Source of the DNA: Fen-1058 sp964398185
GTDB taxonomy: Bacteria; Chloroflexota; Anaerolineae; Fen-1058
Assembly (NCBI GenBank): GCA_964398185.1
Contig: CAYNML010000021.1
Coordinates: 9,414 to 73,413 of the forward strand
Reading direction: 5' to 3'
Length of the DNA: 64,000 nt
The position numbers and the translations under genes are program-made. Positions 1 to 7,305 of the stretch are shown one piece after another; positions within the stretch are counted from its first letter, which is position 1, and each line of letters opens with the position of its first letter. The notes under the pieces are model-generated. The model made no database searches, was not told where the DNA came from, and saw only the letters and a program-made list of their open reading frames with translations.

Positions 1-67
1 CAATGAACAATGAACAATTAACAATTAACAATGAACAATGAACAATTAACAATGAACAATGAACAAT
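1..67. repeat. Heptamer tandem array (CAATKAA)n
   Basis: About nine and a half consecutive 7-base units of the form CAATGAA or CAATTAA run from the left window edge, so the array may continue outside. It is much more AT-rich than the flanking coding DNA. The period is exactly seven although the units alternate in sequence, as in the heptameric STRR repeats known from filamentous cyanobacteria. Confidence 0.85.
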
Positions 68-112
68 CCCCTGCGCACGGCGGCGGGGACTTCGTGAACA
101 ATGATCGGCGTG

Positions 113-177
113 AATAACTAACAACCGACGACCAACAACCAACAACTATCAACTAACCACCAGCCACTAACTACCAA
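113..177. repeat. Heptamer tandem array (CAACTAA-like)
   Basis: A second 7-base periodic array with units such as CAACCAA, CAACTAT, CAACTAA and CCACTAA. Its right end overlaps the last codons and the stop codon of the minus-strand M16 gene that ends at 167, so the array supplies that gene's stop codon. The sequence family differs from the array at 1-67 although the period is the same. Confidence 0.75.
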
Positions 178-1447
178 TTGGTCCCGCGACTGCTAACGCA
201 AAATTCTCCGCGTCCAGATACTTCTGCGCGGCGGCCTGCACACTGGCCGCGTTGATGGCGTTGATGCGATCAGGGTAGTTGACGAGATAATCGAGGCCGA
301 GGCCGTACAGTTCCATATCCAGGATGATGCCGGCCACGCCGTCGTTGGTCTCCAGCCCGATCGGCATCGAACCGATCATGTAGGACTTGTTGTCCTTCAG
401 TTCGGTGGGCGTGACCTTCGTCTCGATCATGCGTTTGATCTCGGCTTGAATCAACGGGATGGCTTTATCGACGTTGGCCGGATCGACACCCGCCACGGCC
501 TGCCACGCGCCGGGGCCAAGACCGCCTTCGAGTTGGCTGTACGAGTAGTAGGCCAGGCCGCCTTTTTCGCGGACGCGCGCGCCCAGGCGGCCATACAAGC
601 CGAACACGCCGAGGATCGAATTCGCCATGCGCGCGTCGAGGTAGTCGGGAGCCGATCGGGCGGGGCCGACAAAGCCCAGCACCAGATCGGACTGCGACTT
701 GCCGGGAATATCCACACGCTGCTCGCGCCGTTCGGTCAAGCGCGGCGCAGACGGCGGCGATCCGCGATCGACCTGTGCGCCGATCCATGCGCCAAACTTG
801 TCTTCCCAAATCTGCAACGCGTCTGCGGCTTTCACCGCACCGACGATGGACACGATCAAGCCGTTGGCCCCGTAGGCCGATCGGTAGTAATTGACCAACT
901 CGTCGCGCGTGATGGCGGCGATGGTTTCGGTGTAACCCTGCACGCTGCGATGATACGGATGATCGGCGGGATACAGCAATTCGCGGAAGGTGAGGCCCGC
1001 CATGCGCCGCGTGTTGTTGGCGCGCTCTTGCAGATCGGTCAACGTTTCGCCGCGCTGCTTTTCCATCTCGCTGTCGACAAAGGCCGGATGCTGCAAGACA
1101 TCGGCCAGGATGTCGGCCACCAGCGGCAGATCTTCGGCCAGCGACTTGGCGCCGAACGAGGTGACGTTGATGCCGGAGCTCACATCCACCGTCGCGCCCA
1201 CCGCTTCGATCGCTTCGTAGATCTGCGCGAAGGTGCGGCGTTCCGTGCCGCGCATGACCATGTTGGCGGTGAACGCGCTGACGCCTTCCTTCCCGATCGG
1301 ATCGTCAGCGGCCCCGGCGCGCACCAGGCCATCGATGACGACCGACGGGCTGGAGAAATTTTCTTTCACCAGCACCGTCATGCCGTTGGCATACTCTTTG
1401 CGCACGATGTTGTGCGAACCGGGGATGTTTGCTTTATCTAGGGGCAT
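167..1447 (-). CDS. M16 peptidase family protein, non-catalytic subunit
   Basis: A 426-residue pitrilysin-like protein. The fold is recognisable (AGAADDPIGKEG, the VMRGT strand after the position of the zinc helix, and a C-terminal domain with the GGLAYYSYS region), but the HxxEH zinc motif is absent; the equivalent stretch reads VSAFTANMVMRGT. This matches the regulatory partner of bacterial heterodimeric M16B peptidases, where one subunit binds zinc and the other completes the chamber. The start at 1447 has GAGGAA eight bases upstream and lies 7 bases after the stop of the catalytic subunit, so the two are co-transcribed. A longer reading from 1525 would overlap the upstream gene and lacks family similarity. 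The stop codon lies in a heptamer array. Probable role: degradation of peptides outside the cytoplasmic membrane or of imported peptides; substrate unknown. Confidence 0.88.
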   Translation of the reverse strand: MPLDKANIPGSHNIVRKEYANGMTVLVKENFSSPSVVIDGLVRAGAADDPIGKEGVSAFTANMVMRGTERRTFAQIYEAIEAVGATVDVSSGINVTSFGAKSLAEDLPLVADILADVLQHPAFVDSEMEKQRGETLTDLQERANNTRRMAGLTFRELLYPADHPYHRSVQGYTETIAAITRDELVNYYRSAYGANGLIVSIVGAVKAADALQIWEDKFGAWIGAQVDRGSPPSAPRLTERREQRVDIPGKSQSDLVLGFVGPARSAPDYLDARMANSILGVFGLYGRLGARVREKGGLAYYSYSQLEGGLGPGAWQAVAGVDPANVDKAIPLIQAEIKRMIETKVTPTELKDNKSYMIGSMPIGLETNDGVAGIILDMELYGLGLDYLVNYPDRINAINAASVQAAAQKYLDAENFALAVAGPIGS

Positions 1448-1454
1448 GAGTTCC

Positions 1455-2777
1455 TCACTTGGGCAAGTACTGACCCACCACGCGATTGCCGCGCCGCAGA
1501 ACTTTGTGCGCCACACGCTGCACATCGGCCACCGTTACCGCGGCCAACCGATCGAGATACGTCTCGAACCATTTGAAATCGGCGAAGATTTCACTCCAGC
1601 CGTACCAGAACCCTTGATTGGTCACCGATTCACTGCCGTAGGCGAATGAGGCGCGCGCTTGCTTGATGGCTTTCGTCAGTTCGGTTTCCTGCACGGGTTC
1701 GTTCACCATCCGATCGATCTCGGCGTCGAACGCGGCTTCCACTTCCTGCGGTGTATGACCTTGCCGCACGGTGGCGCTGAGGCCGTAGAGATACGGAGCC
1801 ATCGTCGGGATGCAGCTGCCGCCCACGTCGGTGGCGAGCTCGGTTTCGACCAGCGCCTTATACAAACGCGACGAGGCATTGGTCGTGCCGCCGCCGAAGA
1901 TCGACAACGACGACGCGCCCGCGAGGATCGCATCCAGCGCCACCATCGCCGGAAAGTCCGGGTCTTTGGCGGCCGGGGCGTGATAGGCGATTTCGACATA
2001 CGACGTGGCGCCCGGGCCTTCCACGCTGACGCGTCGTTCGCCGCGCTGTTCCGGCTCTACGGCGGTATTGGCCGGAATCGCCGGGCCGCGCTTGATCTTG
2101 CCGAAGGATTGCTCGATCTTCTTCAGCATCTCCTGCGCATCGAACGCGCCGACGGCCACCGCCACCGCGTTGTTGGGCGCATAATAGGTGCGATAGTGCG
2201 TGTACAGATCATCGCGCGTCATGGTCTGCAGATCGCACAGGTGGCCGATGGTTTCGTGTCCATAGCCATGTGCGCGAAACGCCGCGGCTTGCACTTCTTC
2301 GCTCAGCAGGTGGCGTGGATTGTTCTCGCCGCCTTGCTTCTCGCTGATGATGACGGTGCGCTCGGAGGACACATCGCGCGGGCGGAAGGGGGCGTTCACC
2401 ATCCGATCGGCTTCCAGCGCCAATGCCAGATCGATCTTTTCGGCGGGCAGCGTTTCGAAGTAGGTGGTGAAGTCCAGCCACGTGAAGCCGTTCCACTGGC
2501 CGCCTTCGCGCGAGATCACCTGATCGGCTTTGCGGCCGGGGAACTTGTCGGTGCCTTTGAACAGCATGTGCTCGACCCAGTGGCTGATGCCGGTGATGCC
2601 GGTGCGTTCGCGCCCCGACCCGACGCGATACCACACCCAGAAGGTGGCGACGGGCGCGTTGTGATTTTCTTTCAGCACCACGGTCAGGCCGTTGGGCAGC
2701 ACCGTCTTCAAGACGCCGTTGTGCGCCAGGGTCTTCGGGCGCTTGGTGGCCGATCGGCGGGTGGTGGTCTTGGGCAT
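1455..2777 (-). CDS. M16 zinc peptidase, catalytic subunit
   Basis: A 440-residue pitrilysin-family peptidase. The inverted zinc motif HWVEH (H66, E69, H70) is intact and the third ligand is E146 in ISEKQGGE, 76 residues after H70, the family spacing. Two M16 domains follow: an N-terminal catalytic half and a C-terminal half with the SRLYKALVE segment. There is no obvious signal peptide; the N-terminus is basic and Thr-rich. The start is supported by AAGGAGAT eight bases upstream. It is directly followed by the zinc-less partner at 167-1447, so the active enzyme is most likely a heterodimer. Upstream lies a mobile-looking palindromic repeat, so this pair may form its own transcription unit. 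Confidence 0.93.
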   Translation of the reverse strand: MPKTTTRRSATKRPKTLAHNGVLKTVLPNGLTVVLKENHNAPVATFWVWYRVGSGRERTGITGISHWVEHMLFKGTDKFPGRKADQVISREGGQWNGFTWLDFTTYFETLPAEKIDLALALEADRMVNAPFRPRDVSSERTVIISEKQGGENNPRHLLSEEVQAAAFRAHGYGHETIGHLCDLQTMTRDDLYTHYRTYYAPNNAVAVAVGAFDAQEMLKKIEQSFGKIKRGPAIPANTAVEPEQRGERRVSVEGPGATSYVEIAYHAPAAKDPDFPAMVALDAILAGASSLSIFGGGTTNASSRLYKALVETELATDVGGSCIPTMAPYLYGLSATVRQGHTPQEVEAAFDAEIDRMVNEPVQETELTKAIKQARASFAYGSESVTNQGFWYGWSEIFADFKWFETYLDRLAAVTVADVQRVAHKVLRRGNRVVGQYLPK

Positions 2778-2799
2778 GTGATCTCCTTCACTGTACTAT

Positions 2800-2893
2800 T
2801 GAACAGTCATGCCCGAGTGATTCTGTCGGGCATCCAGCCAGGTCATGCTTCTGGATTCCCGCTTAAAACGCGCGGGAATGACGGCTGAACAGT
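2800..2893. repeat. Two-hairpin palindromic element flanked by 8-bp direct repeats
   Basis: TGAACAGT occurs at 2800-2807 and again at 2886-2893. Between the copies are two perfect 8-bp stems: ATGCCCGA/TCGGGCAT (2809-2816, 2826-2833) and ATTCCCGC/GCGGGAAT (2855-2862, 2872-2879). The outer parts are themselves related in inverted orientation (GTCATGCCCG against CGGGAATGAC). This is the layout of a small non-autonomous palindromic element with a target duplication. Similar GTCATTCCCGC elements are dispersed in many bacterial genomes. Confidence 0.6.
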
Positions 2894-2913
2894 AATCCTT
2901 ATCTTGGCTAATA

Positions 2914-2996
2914 AGTGATGCGTGATACGTGCTTCGTGAATCAACTTCACGCCTCACGCACCACGCATCACGTTGTACGTTTTACGCAGTACGCAC
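2914..2996. repeat. Heptamer array (GTGATGC / CACGCAT type) with inverted arms
   Basis: Seven-base units (GTGATGC, GTGATAC, GTGCTTC, then inverted CACGCCT, CACGCAC, CACGCAT, and TACGTTT, TACGCAG) fill the gap up to the stop codon of the UDP-glucose dehydrogenase gene. The left part is roughly the inverted complement of the right, so the RNA could fold back. It shares only the period with the arrays at 1-177. Confidence 0.75.
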
Positions 2997-4324
2997 TACC
3001 GATAATTATACCCTCTCCCGATGCCCCGGTAACTGAAGCCCATGTCGGCCATCAGGTCCGGCTCGTAGACGTTGCGCGCGTCCACCATGATGGGGCTCTT
3101 CATGAGATTCTTCAAGCGGCGCAGGTCGAGCTGCTTGAATTCGTTCCACTCCGTCATCAGCACCACCGCGTCACAACCCGCGCCGCACTCGTAGGGATTC
3201 ACGGTGAGCTCTAGGTTGGGCTTGATCTGGCGCGCGACCTGCATCGCCACCGGATCGTAAGCCTGCACCTTGCCGCCGTCCGCTTCGATCAGATCGATCA
3301 CTTCCAGCGCCGGCGCGTCGCGCATGTCGTCGGTGTTGGGCTTGAAGGCCAGCCCCAGAATGCCGATCTTCTTGCCTTCCAGGCTGCCGCCCAGCAGTTC
3401 GCGCAGCTTGTCCACGGTCTGCTTGCGCCGATCGGCATTGATGTCCATCACGGCCTGAATGAGCTGCGGGTGACGTCCGCGCTCTTTGGCCATGTGCGCC
3501 AGCGCCAGCACGTCCTTGGGGAAGCACGATCCGCCGTAGCCGATGCCGGCGTCGAGGAAGGCGCGGCCAATGCGCTTGTCGTAGCCCATGCCCGTCGCTA
3601 CTTCCTTCACGTCTGCGCCCAGCGCCTCGCAGATGTTGGCGATCTCGTTGATGAAGCTGATCTTGGTGGCGAGGAAGGCGTTGGACGCATACTTGATCAT
3701 CTCGGCGGTGCGCAGATCGGTGATCATGATCGTGGCGCGCACGGGCAGATACAACTGCGCCACCTTCTCGGCCGCTTCGCGCTCGAGCGAGCCAAGCACG
3801 ATCCGATCGGGATACATGAAGTCGTAAAGGGCATTGCCTTCGCGCAGGAATTCGGGATTCGACACGACGTTGAACTTGATGGGCCGCGTCTGCTTGGACT
3901 TGATGATGTCAGCCGTCCAGTCGCCCGTGCCCACCGGCACCGTCGATTTGTTGACGACGATCAGCGGATGATCCATCACTTCGGCGATCGATTCGGCGGC
4001 GCGGCGCACGTAGTCCAGATCGGCCTTGCCGTCCACTGCGCTGGGCGTGCCCACGGCGATGAAGACGTATTCAGCGGCCAGATCGGGGCTGCGGCCATTG
4101 ACGGCCAGGGCGTAGTCGGTGGTGAAGGACAGGCGGCCGGCGCTGACGTTGCGGCGCACCACTTCTTCCAGACCCGGTTCGTAGATGGGCAGGATGCCCT
4201 TGTTGAGATTGGCGATGCGTTCTTCGTTCACGTCCAGGCAGACGACCCGGTGACCCAGATCGGCCAGGCAGGTGCCGGTCACCAGGCCGACGTAGCCGAC
4301 GCCAATCACGGCGATGTTTTTCAT
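2996..4324 (-). CDS. ugd: UDP-glucose 6-dehydrogenase
   Basis: A 442-residue cytosolic enzyme that oxidises UDP-glucose twice with NAD+ to UDP-glucuronate, a precursor for surface glycans. Visible are the Rossmann motif GVGYVGL (8-14), the VGTPS loop (about 92), KSTVPVGT (126-133), NPEFLREG (156-163), the helix around K220, and the catalytic cysteine C267 in GGSCFPKD; the C-terminal domain carries FKPNTDDMRDAP. The start at 4324 is preceded by GGAAAGGAAC. An upstream in-frame extension to 4681 would lie across the FAD oxidoreductase gene and has no family similarity. The stop codon sits at the edge of a heptamer array. Neighbours are glycan or lipid-carrier genes in the same direction. Confidence 0.96.
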   Translation of the reverse strand: MKNIAVIGVGYVGLVTGTCLADLGHRVVCLDVNEERIANLNKGILPIYEPGLEEVVRRNVSAGRLSFTTDYALAVNGRSPDLAAEYVFIAVGTPSAVDGKADLDYVRRAAESIAEVMDHPLIVVNKSTVPVGTGDWTADIIKSKQTRPIKFNVVSNPEFLREGNALYDFMYPDRIVLGSLEREAAEKVAQLYLPVRATIMITDLRTAEMIKYASNAFLATKISFINEIANICEALGADVKEVATGMGYDKRIGRAFLDAGIGYGGSCFPKDVLALAHMAKERGRHPQLIQAVMDINADRRKQTVDKLRELLGGSLEGKKIGILGLAFKPNTDDMRDAPALEVIDLIEADGGKVQAYDPVAMQVARQIKPNLELTVNPYECGAGCDAVVLMTEWNEFKQLDLRRLKNLMKSPIMVDARNVYEPDLMADMGFSYRGIGRGYNYR

Positions 4325-4403
4325 GGTGTAGTTCCTTTCCTTCCAGTGTTTTACAGGTTTGCGCCGGGGCTGATTCCGGCGGTGAGCGACTGACGTTTGG
4401 ATT

Positions 4404-5771
4404 CTACCGTTGATCGAGATCACTCGCCATGAGCCGGGCTGTGCGTCGGCCAATCTCCACGGCGTAGTTGGTGCCGCGATCCCACGGGTAGACGTGCGAC
4501 ATCGAAGCGAAATATAAGCCTTGCAGCGGCGTGCGAAGGTCCGGGATGTTGCGCGAATGATTGATCGGCGGCACCGGCTGCGCGTAGGTTTCACGGAACA
4601 GCCAGACTTTCTTGATCCACGATCGATCGAACTGGGGATTGAAGCGCGGCAGGGCCGCCGCATACCGCTCGAGCAGTTCACCTTCTGTGAGCGCGAAGTA
4701 TTCGTGATCGGGCGGGAGGTAATCGCCGCAGTAGATCAAGTGATCGCCGCCGAAGTGAGCGGGTGAGACGAAGTTGGTGTGCTCGCACATCGCCAGGAAG
4801 GGAAAGCCCGCTTCCTTGGGCAGGTTATGCCAGTAGTAGCCCTTTGCGCTAAGCTGTTGTGTGAGCGACAGGACCATCACCACTGCGCCCATCGATTTGA
4901 GACCGTTGAGCTGAGAGAGGTAATCGGTTGGTAATGAGGGCGTAAGGCGCGTCATCAACCGCGGCGATGTTGTCGAGAGCACGGCATCGTAATCGACCGC
5001 GCCCTGCGGCGTGTGCAGCGTAAAGCCGCCGCCTTCTTTGAGCGCAATCTCGCGCACGGCCGTGCCGAGGTGCAGCGCCGCGCCGCGCTGCTGCACGGCG
5101 GCGGCCAGCGTATTGAAGAAGGCCTGAAAGCCGCCGACGAACGTGCCGAGGCGCGTGGTGCGCGAATGCAACCGCGCCCAGAACCAGGCCATGTTCACTT
5201 CGCGATAATGCTCGTCGCCGAACTTGCCCACCAACAGCGGTTTCCACATGGATTCATACACGCGGCTGCCCATGCGCCGCTTGAGCCACTCATCTGCTGT
5301 GACCTTCTCCAGGGCTTTCCAGTTGCGGCTGAGTTTTAGATACGCCCCGGCCAGCCCGAAGCGCGCCACATCGATCAAATTGAAGTGCCGCAGCAGGAAC
5401 AGCGGCATGTTGGTGAACATCGAATCGAACGGATGGAATTGGCCTTGGTAATAGATGGCCGTGATCGGGCGCGGGAACAGCACTTTGTCGCGCGCGCCGA
5501 TCTCGTCGATGAGCCCCAGCACGTCTTTGTCGGACTGGAACCAGTGATGGTAGAACTTCTCCATCGTCCAGTCCCAATGAGGTTCCTTGAACCCGGCGGC
5601 CAGCCCGCCGGTGTGGGGCGCGGCTTCGTAGATGGTGACTTGATGTCCGAGGCCGGCGAGATCGTAAGCGGCGGATAGGCCGGCGGCGCCGGCGCCGATG
5701 ATGGCGATGTTGCGCTTGGCGATGTTGCGCTTGGCGCTGTTGCGCTTGGCGCTGTTGCGTGCGATGCTCAT
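4404..5771 (-). CDS. FAD-dependent oxidoreductase (amine-oxidase/UGM-like fold)
   Basis: A 455-residue flavoprotein. After a short repetitive N-terminus comes the dinucleotide-binding motif IIGAGAAGLSAAYDL with the acidic ribose ligand in YEAAPHTGGLA, and near the end the second FAD contact in LYFASMSHVYPWDRGTNYAV. The overall pattern is that of the NAD(P)-binding protein/FAD-dependent oxidoreductase group found beside polysaccharide genes; the exact substrate is unknown. The start codon overlaps the stop of the upstream flippase-like gene (ATGA at 5768-5771), so translation is coupled. Oddity: residues 6-23 are built from a 15-base tandem repeat (ARNSAKR, NIAKR units) directly before the nucleotide-binding strand. 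Possible roles are saturation or desaturation of an isoprenoid carrier or a sugar-ring rearrangement; neither is shown by the sequence. Confidence 0.85.
   Translation of the reverse strand: MSIARNSAKRNSAKRNIAKRNIAIIGAGAAGLSAAYDLAGLGHQVTIYEAAPHTGGLAAGFKEPHWDWTMEKFYHHWFQSDKDVLGLIDEIGARDKVLFPRPITAIYYQGQFHPFDSMFTNMPLFLLRHFNLIDVARFGLAGAYLKLSRNWKALEKVTADEWLKRRMGSRVYESMWKPLLVGKFGDEHYREVNMAWFWARLHSRTTRLGTFVGGFQAFFNTLAAAVQQRGAALHLGTAVREIALKEGGGFTLHTPQGAVDYDAVLSTTSPRLMTRLTPSLPTDYLSQLNGLKSMGAVVMVLSLTQQLSAKGYYWHNLPKEAGFPFLAMCEHTNFVSPAHFGGDHLIYCGDYLPPDHEYFALTEGELLERYAAALPRFNPQFDRSWIKKVWLFRETYAQPVPPINHSRNIPDLRTPLQGLYFASMSHVYPWDRGTNYAVEIGRRTARLMASDLDQR
5701..5756. repeat. In-frame 15-bp minisatellite in the N-terminus of the FAD oxidoreductase
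   Basis: On the minus strand, 15-base units encoding NSAKR, NSAKR, NIAKR and NIA follow each other almost without change. The unit length is a multiple of three, so copy number can change without breaking the frame. Confidence 0.85.
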
Positions 5772-6772
5772 GGCGTTGATTCACTTTCGCGCAGGTGCGA
5801 GGCTTGGGCCAAATCGCTCCAGCGCAGTCCTTCGCGGATCATGTAATAGAAGCCCAACAACGTGACGGGCAGCCAGAGCGTGGCGTGCAGGACCAGCACG
5901 TAAGCCGTGGCGCGCGCCTTGACGAGACCGAACGCTTCCAGGGTCCAGATGCCGGACGCTTCAAACGTGCCCAGACCGCCGGGCGCGGTGGGCAGGGTGG
6001 TCACCAGGTTGACGACGCCGTTCAGCAGCATCAGCGTGAAGAAGCTCAACTGCAGGCTGAAGGCCTGCATCACGAACCAGTACATGACCGTCTCCAGCAG
6101 CCAGATGCCGATCGAGACGGCGAAGACCAGCAGGACATCCTTGAAGCTGCGCAGCGCGCCCAGCCCGCGCATGAAGCGCTCGATGAAGCCGCGCAGCTTA
6201 TCGCGAAAACGGTGCGGCGCCAGCCGCTCGATCAACGGGTTGTACAGGCGGGCTACCGTCGCGGGCCGCGCCGCCAGGAACAGGAAGACGCCCAGCGCGC
6301 CCACGAAGATCAAGCCGCCGATCAGCACCCCCAGCCGCAGCAGGTCCGACAGGAACGGCGCCGTGAGCAGGGCGATGACGGCGAACAGCAGCATGGTCAA
6401 GCCGTCGAAGATGCGCTCCACGACAATCGTGGCCAGGGACGAGCTGATACTGACTTCTTCGTCGCGTTTCAGCACGTAGGCGCGCAGCAACTCGCCGATG
6501 CGGAAGGGGAAGATGTTGTTGCCCATGTAGCCGATGACGACGATGGGAAACAGGCGCTTGACGGGGACACGCTTGAGCGGGCGCAGCAGATAGCTCCAGC
6601 GCCAGGTGCGGACGACGACGGCCACAAAATAGACGGCGATGCCCGGAATCAGCCACAGGTAGTTGGCGGTGCGCAGGTAGGCCCACACTTCTTCCAGTTT
6701 CAAGCCTTGCAAGGCGCCGAACAGAAAGACCGCACTGATGACAATGCCCAACCAGAATTGCCAGCGTTTCAC
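5768..6772 (-). CDS. Lysylphosphatidylglycerol synthase TM-region / flippase-like membrane protein
   Basis: A 334-residue integral membrane protein of the UPF0104 (AglD/MprF transmembrane) family. Eight or so hydrophobic segments are visible, with family signatures VVRTWRWSYLLRPL, IGYMGNNIFPFRIGELLRAY and TLPTAPGGLGTFEA. Members are implicated in moving lipid-linked sugars or lipids across the membrane; the C-terminal synthetase domain of MprF is absent here. The start is GTG at 6772 with GGGAG nine bases upstream; a longer reading from 6901 runs through repeat DNA and adds a non-membrane, Cys-rich stretch that looks spurious. It forms the first gene of a unit with the FAD oxidoreductase (4-base overlap) and probably ugd, which suggests a lipid-linked glycan step. 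Confidence 0.88.
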   Translation of the reverse strand: MKRWQFWLGIVISAVFLFGALQGLKLEEVWAYLRTANYLWLIPGIAVYFVAVVVRTWRWSYLLRPLKRVPVKRLFPIVVIGYMGNNIFPFRIGELLRAYVLKRDEEVSISSSLATIVVERIFDGLTMLLFAVIALLTAPFLSDLLRLGVLIGGLIFVGALGVFLFLAARPATVARLYNPLIERLAPHRFRDKLRGFIERFMRGLGALRSFKDVLLVFAVSIGIWLLETVMYWFVMQAFSLQLSFFTLMLLNGVVNLVTTLPTAPGGLGTFEASGIWTLEAFGLVKARATAYVLVLHATLWLPVTLLGFYYMIREGLRWSDLAQASHLRESESTP

Positions 6773-6832
6773 AGGTGACTCCCGGCATAAAATCGGCGAG
6801 GTCCCTGCCTCGCCGCGGGCGGAATTGTACCT

Positions 6833-6944
6833 GAACAATGCACAATGAACAATGCTCAATGGCCCGTGCTTGCAGGGAGATCGGCAACCCGCGCCTGACA
6901 ACCAAAAGCCAATTGTCCATTGTCAATTGATCATTGTATAATGG
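6833..6944. repeat. Heptamer arrays (CAATGAA/ATTGTCA) on both sides of a spacer
   Basis: Units CAATGCA, CAATGAA, CAATGCT at 6837-6863 and inverted units CAATTGT, CCATTGT, CAATTGA, TCATTGT at 6910-6937. Left and right parts are inverted relative to each other. The right part contains the promoter of the small gene at 6949, so the repeat seems to have donated promoter hexamers. Confidence 0.75.
6913..6942 (+). promoter_or_regulatory. Sigma-70-like promoter, leaderless start
   Basis: TTGTCC (6913-6918), an 18-base spacer and TATAAT (6937-6942). The ATG of the downstream gene is at 6949, about where transcription should begin, so the mRNA would have almost no leader and there is no Shine-Dalgarno sequence. 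Confidence 0.6.
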
Positions 6945-6948
6945 CAGC

Positions 6949-7284
6949 ATGCGCACTCCTTACGGGCAGGAATGCCCTTATTACTATGCTGATTTCAATC
7001 GCGGCCGCAATGAAGAGCTCTGCCAGTTGGCGCAGGCCAATCCGGCCAGCGAGCCGTGGATCCCCGACGTGTGCAAGAGCTGCCCGGTGCCCGGCATCGC
7101 GCGAGCCAATGCCTGCGAGCACATGCAGCTGCGCGGGCGGGTGGTAAAAGGCTTTATGGGCTTCGGGCGCAAGATCACCGTCGAGGCCTATTGCACCAAA
7201 GCGCAGTGCAAGGTCGATGAACCGCAGATTGGCTGCGGGCAGTGCCATGGCGATCTGAAGATCGCCCAGCTGTTCAACGAATGA
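6949..7284 (+). CDS. Conserved Cys-rich small protein (putative zinc-binding)
   Basis: A 111-residue protein with nine cysteines grouped as in zinc-binding proteins: CPYYY near the start, CQLA, VCKSCPVPG (CxxC), a single C in NACEH, YCTKAQC and a C-terminal CGQC. The pattern starting MRTPxGxECPYYYxDFxRGR resembles an uncharacterised family I associate with Chloroflexota; no function is known. The start is ATG at 6949 because TATAAT ends six bases upstream, which would make the transcript leaderless; an upstream in-frame TTG at 6934 lies next to the -10 element and is unlikely. The next gene begins 21 bases after the stop, so the pair may be co-transcribed. Confidence 0.8.
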   Translation: MRTPYGQECPYYYADFNRGRNEELCQLAQANPASEPWIPDVCKSCPVPGIARANACEHMQLRGRVVKGFMGFGRKITVEAYCTKAQCKVDEPQIGCGQCHGDLKIAQLFNE

Positions 7285-7305
7285 CGAGCGCGGAGGAAAG
7301 CGCTG

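Noticed and set aside
1..177. CRISPR array
   Set aside because: Units are only seven bases, directly tandem and without spacers; no cas gene is near. No other array-like pattern was found in the window.
1659..2888. A 409-codon open frame on the plus strand opposite the M16 peptidase genes
   Set aside because: It lies antisense to a gene with an intact zinc site and gives a His/Arg/Gly-rich product typical of high-GC shadow frames. The same reasoning applies to the long frames at 446-1441, 3470-4393, 5795-6778 and 11884-12582.
4325..4681. N-terminal extension of UDP-glucose dehydrogenase
   Set aside because: The extension lies across the FAD oxidoreductase gene, is Arg/Ser-rich without family similarity, and a good ribosome-binding site precedes the ATG at 4324.
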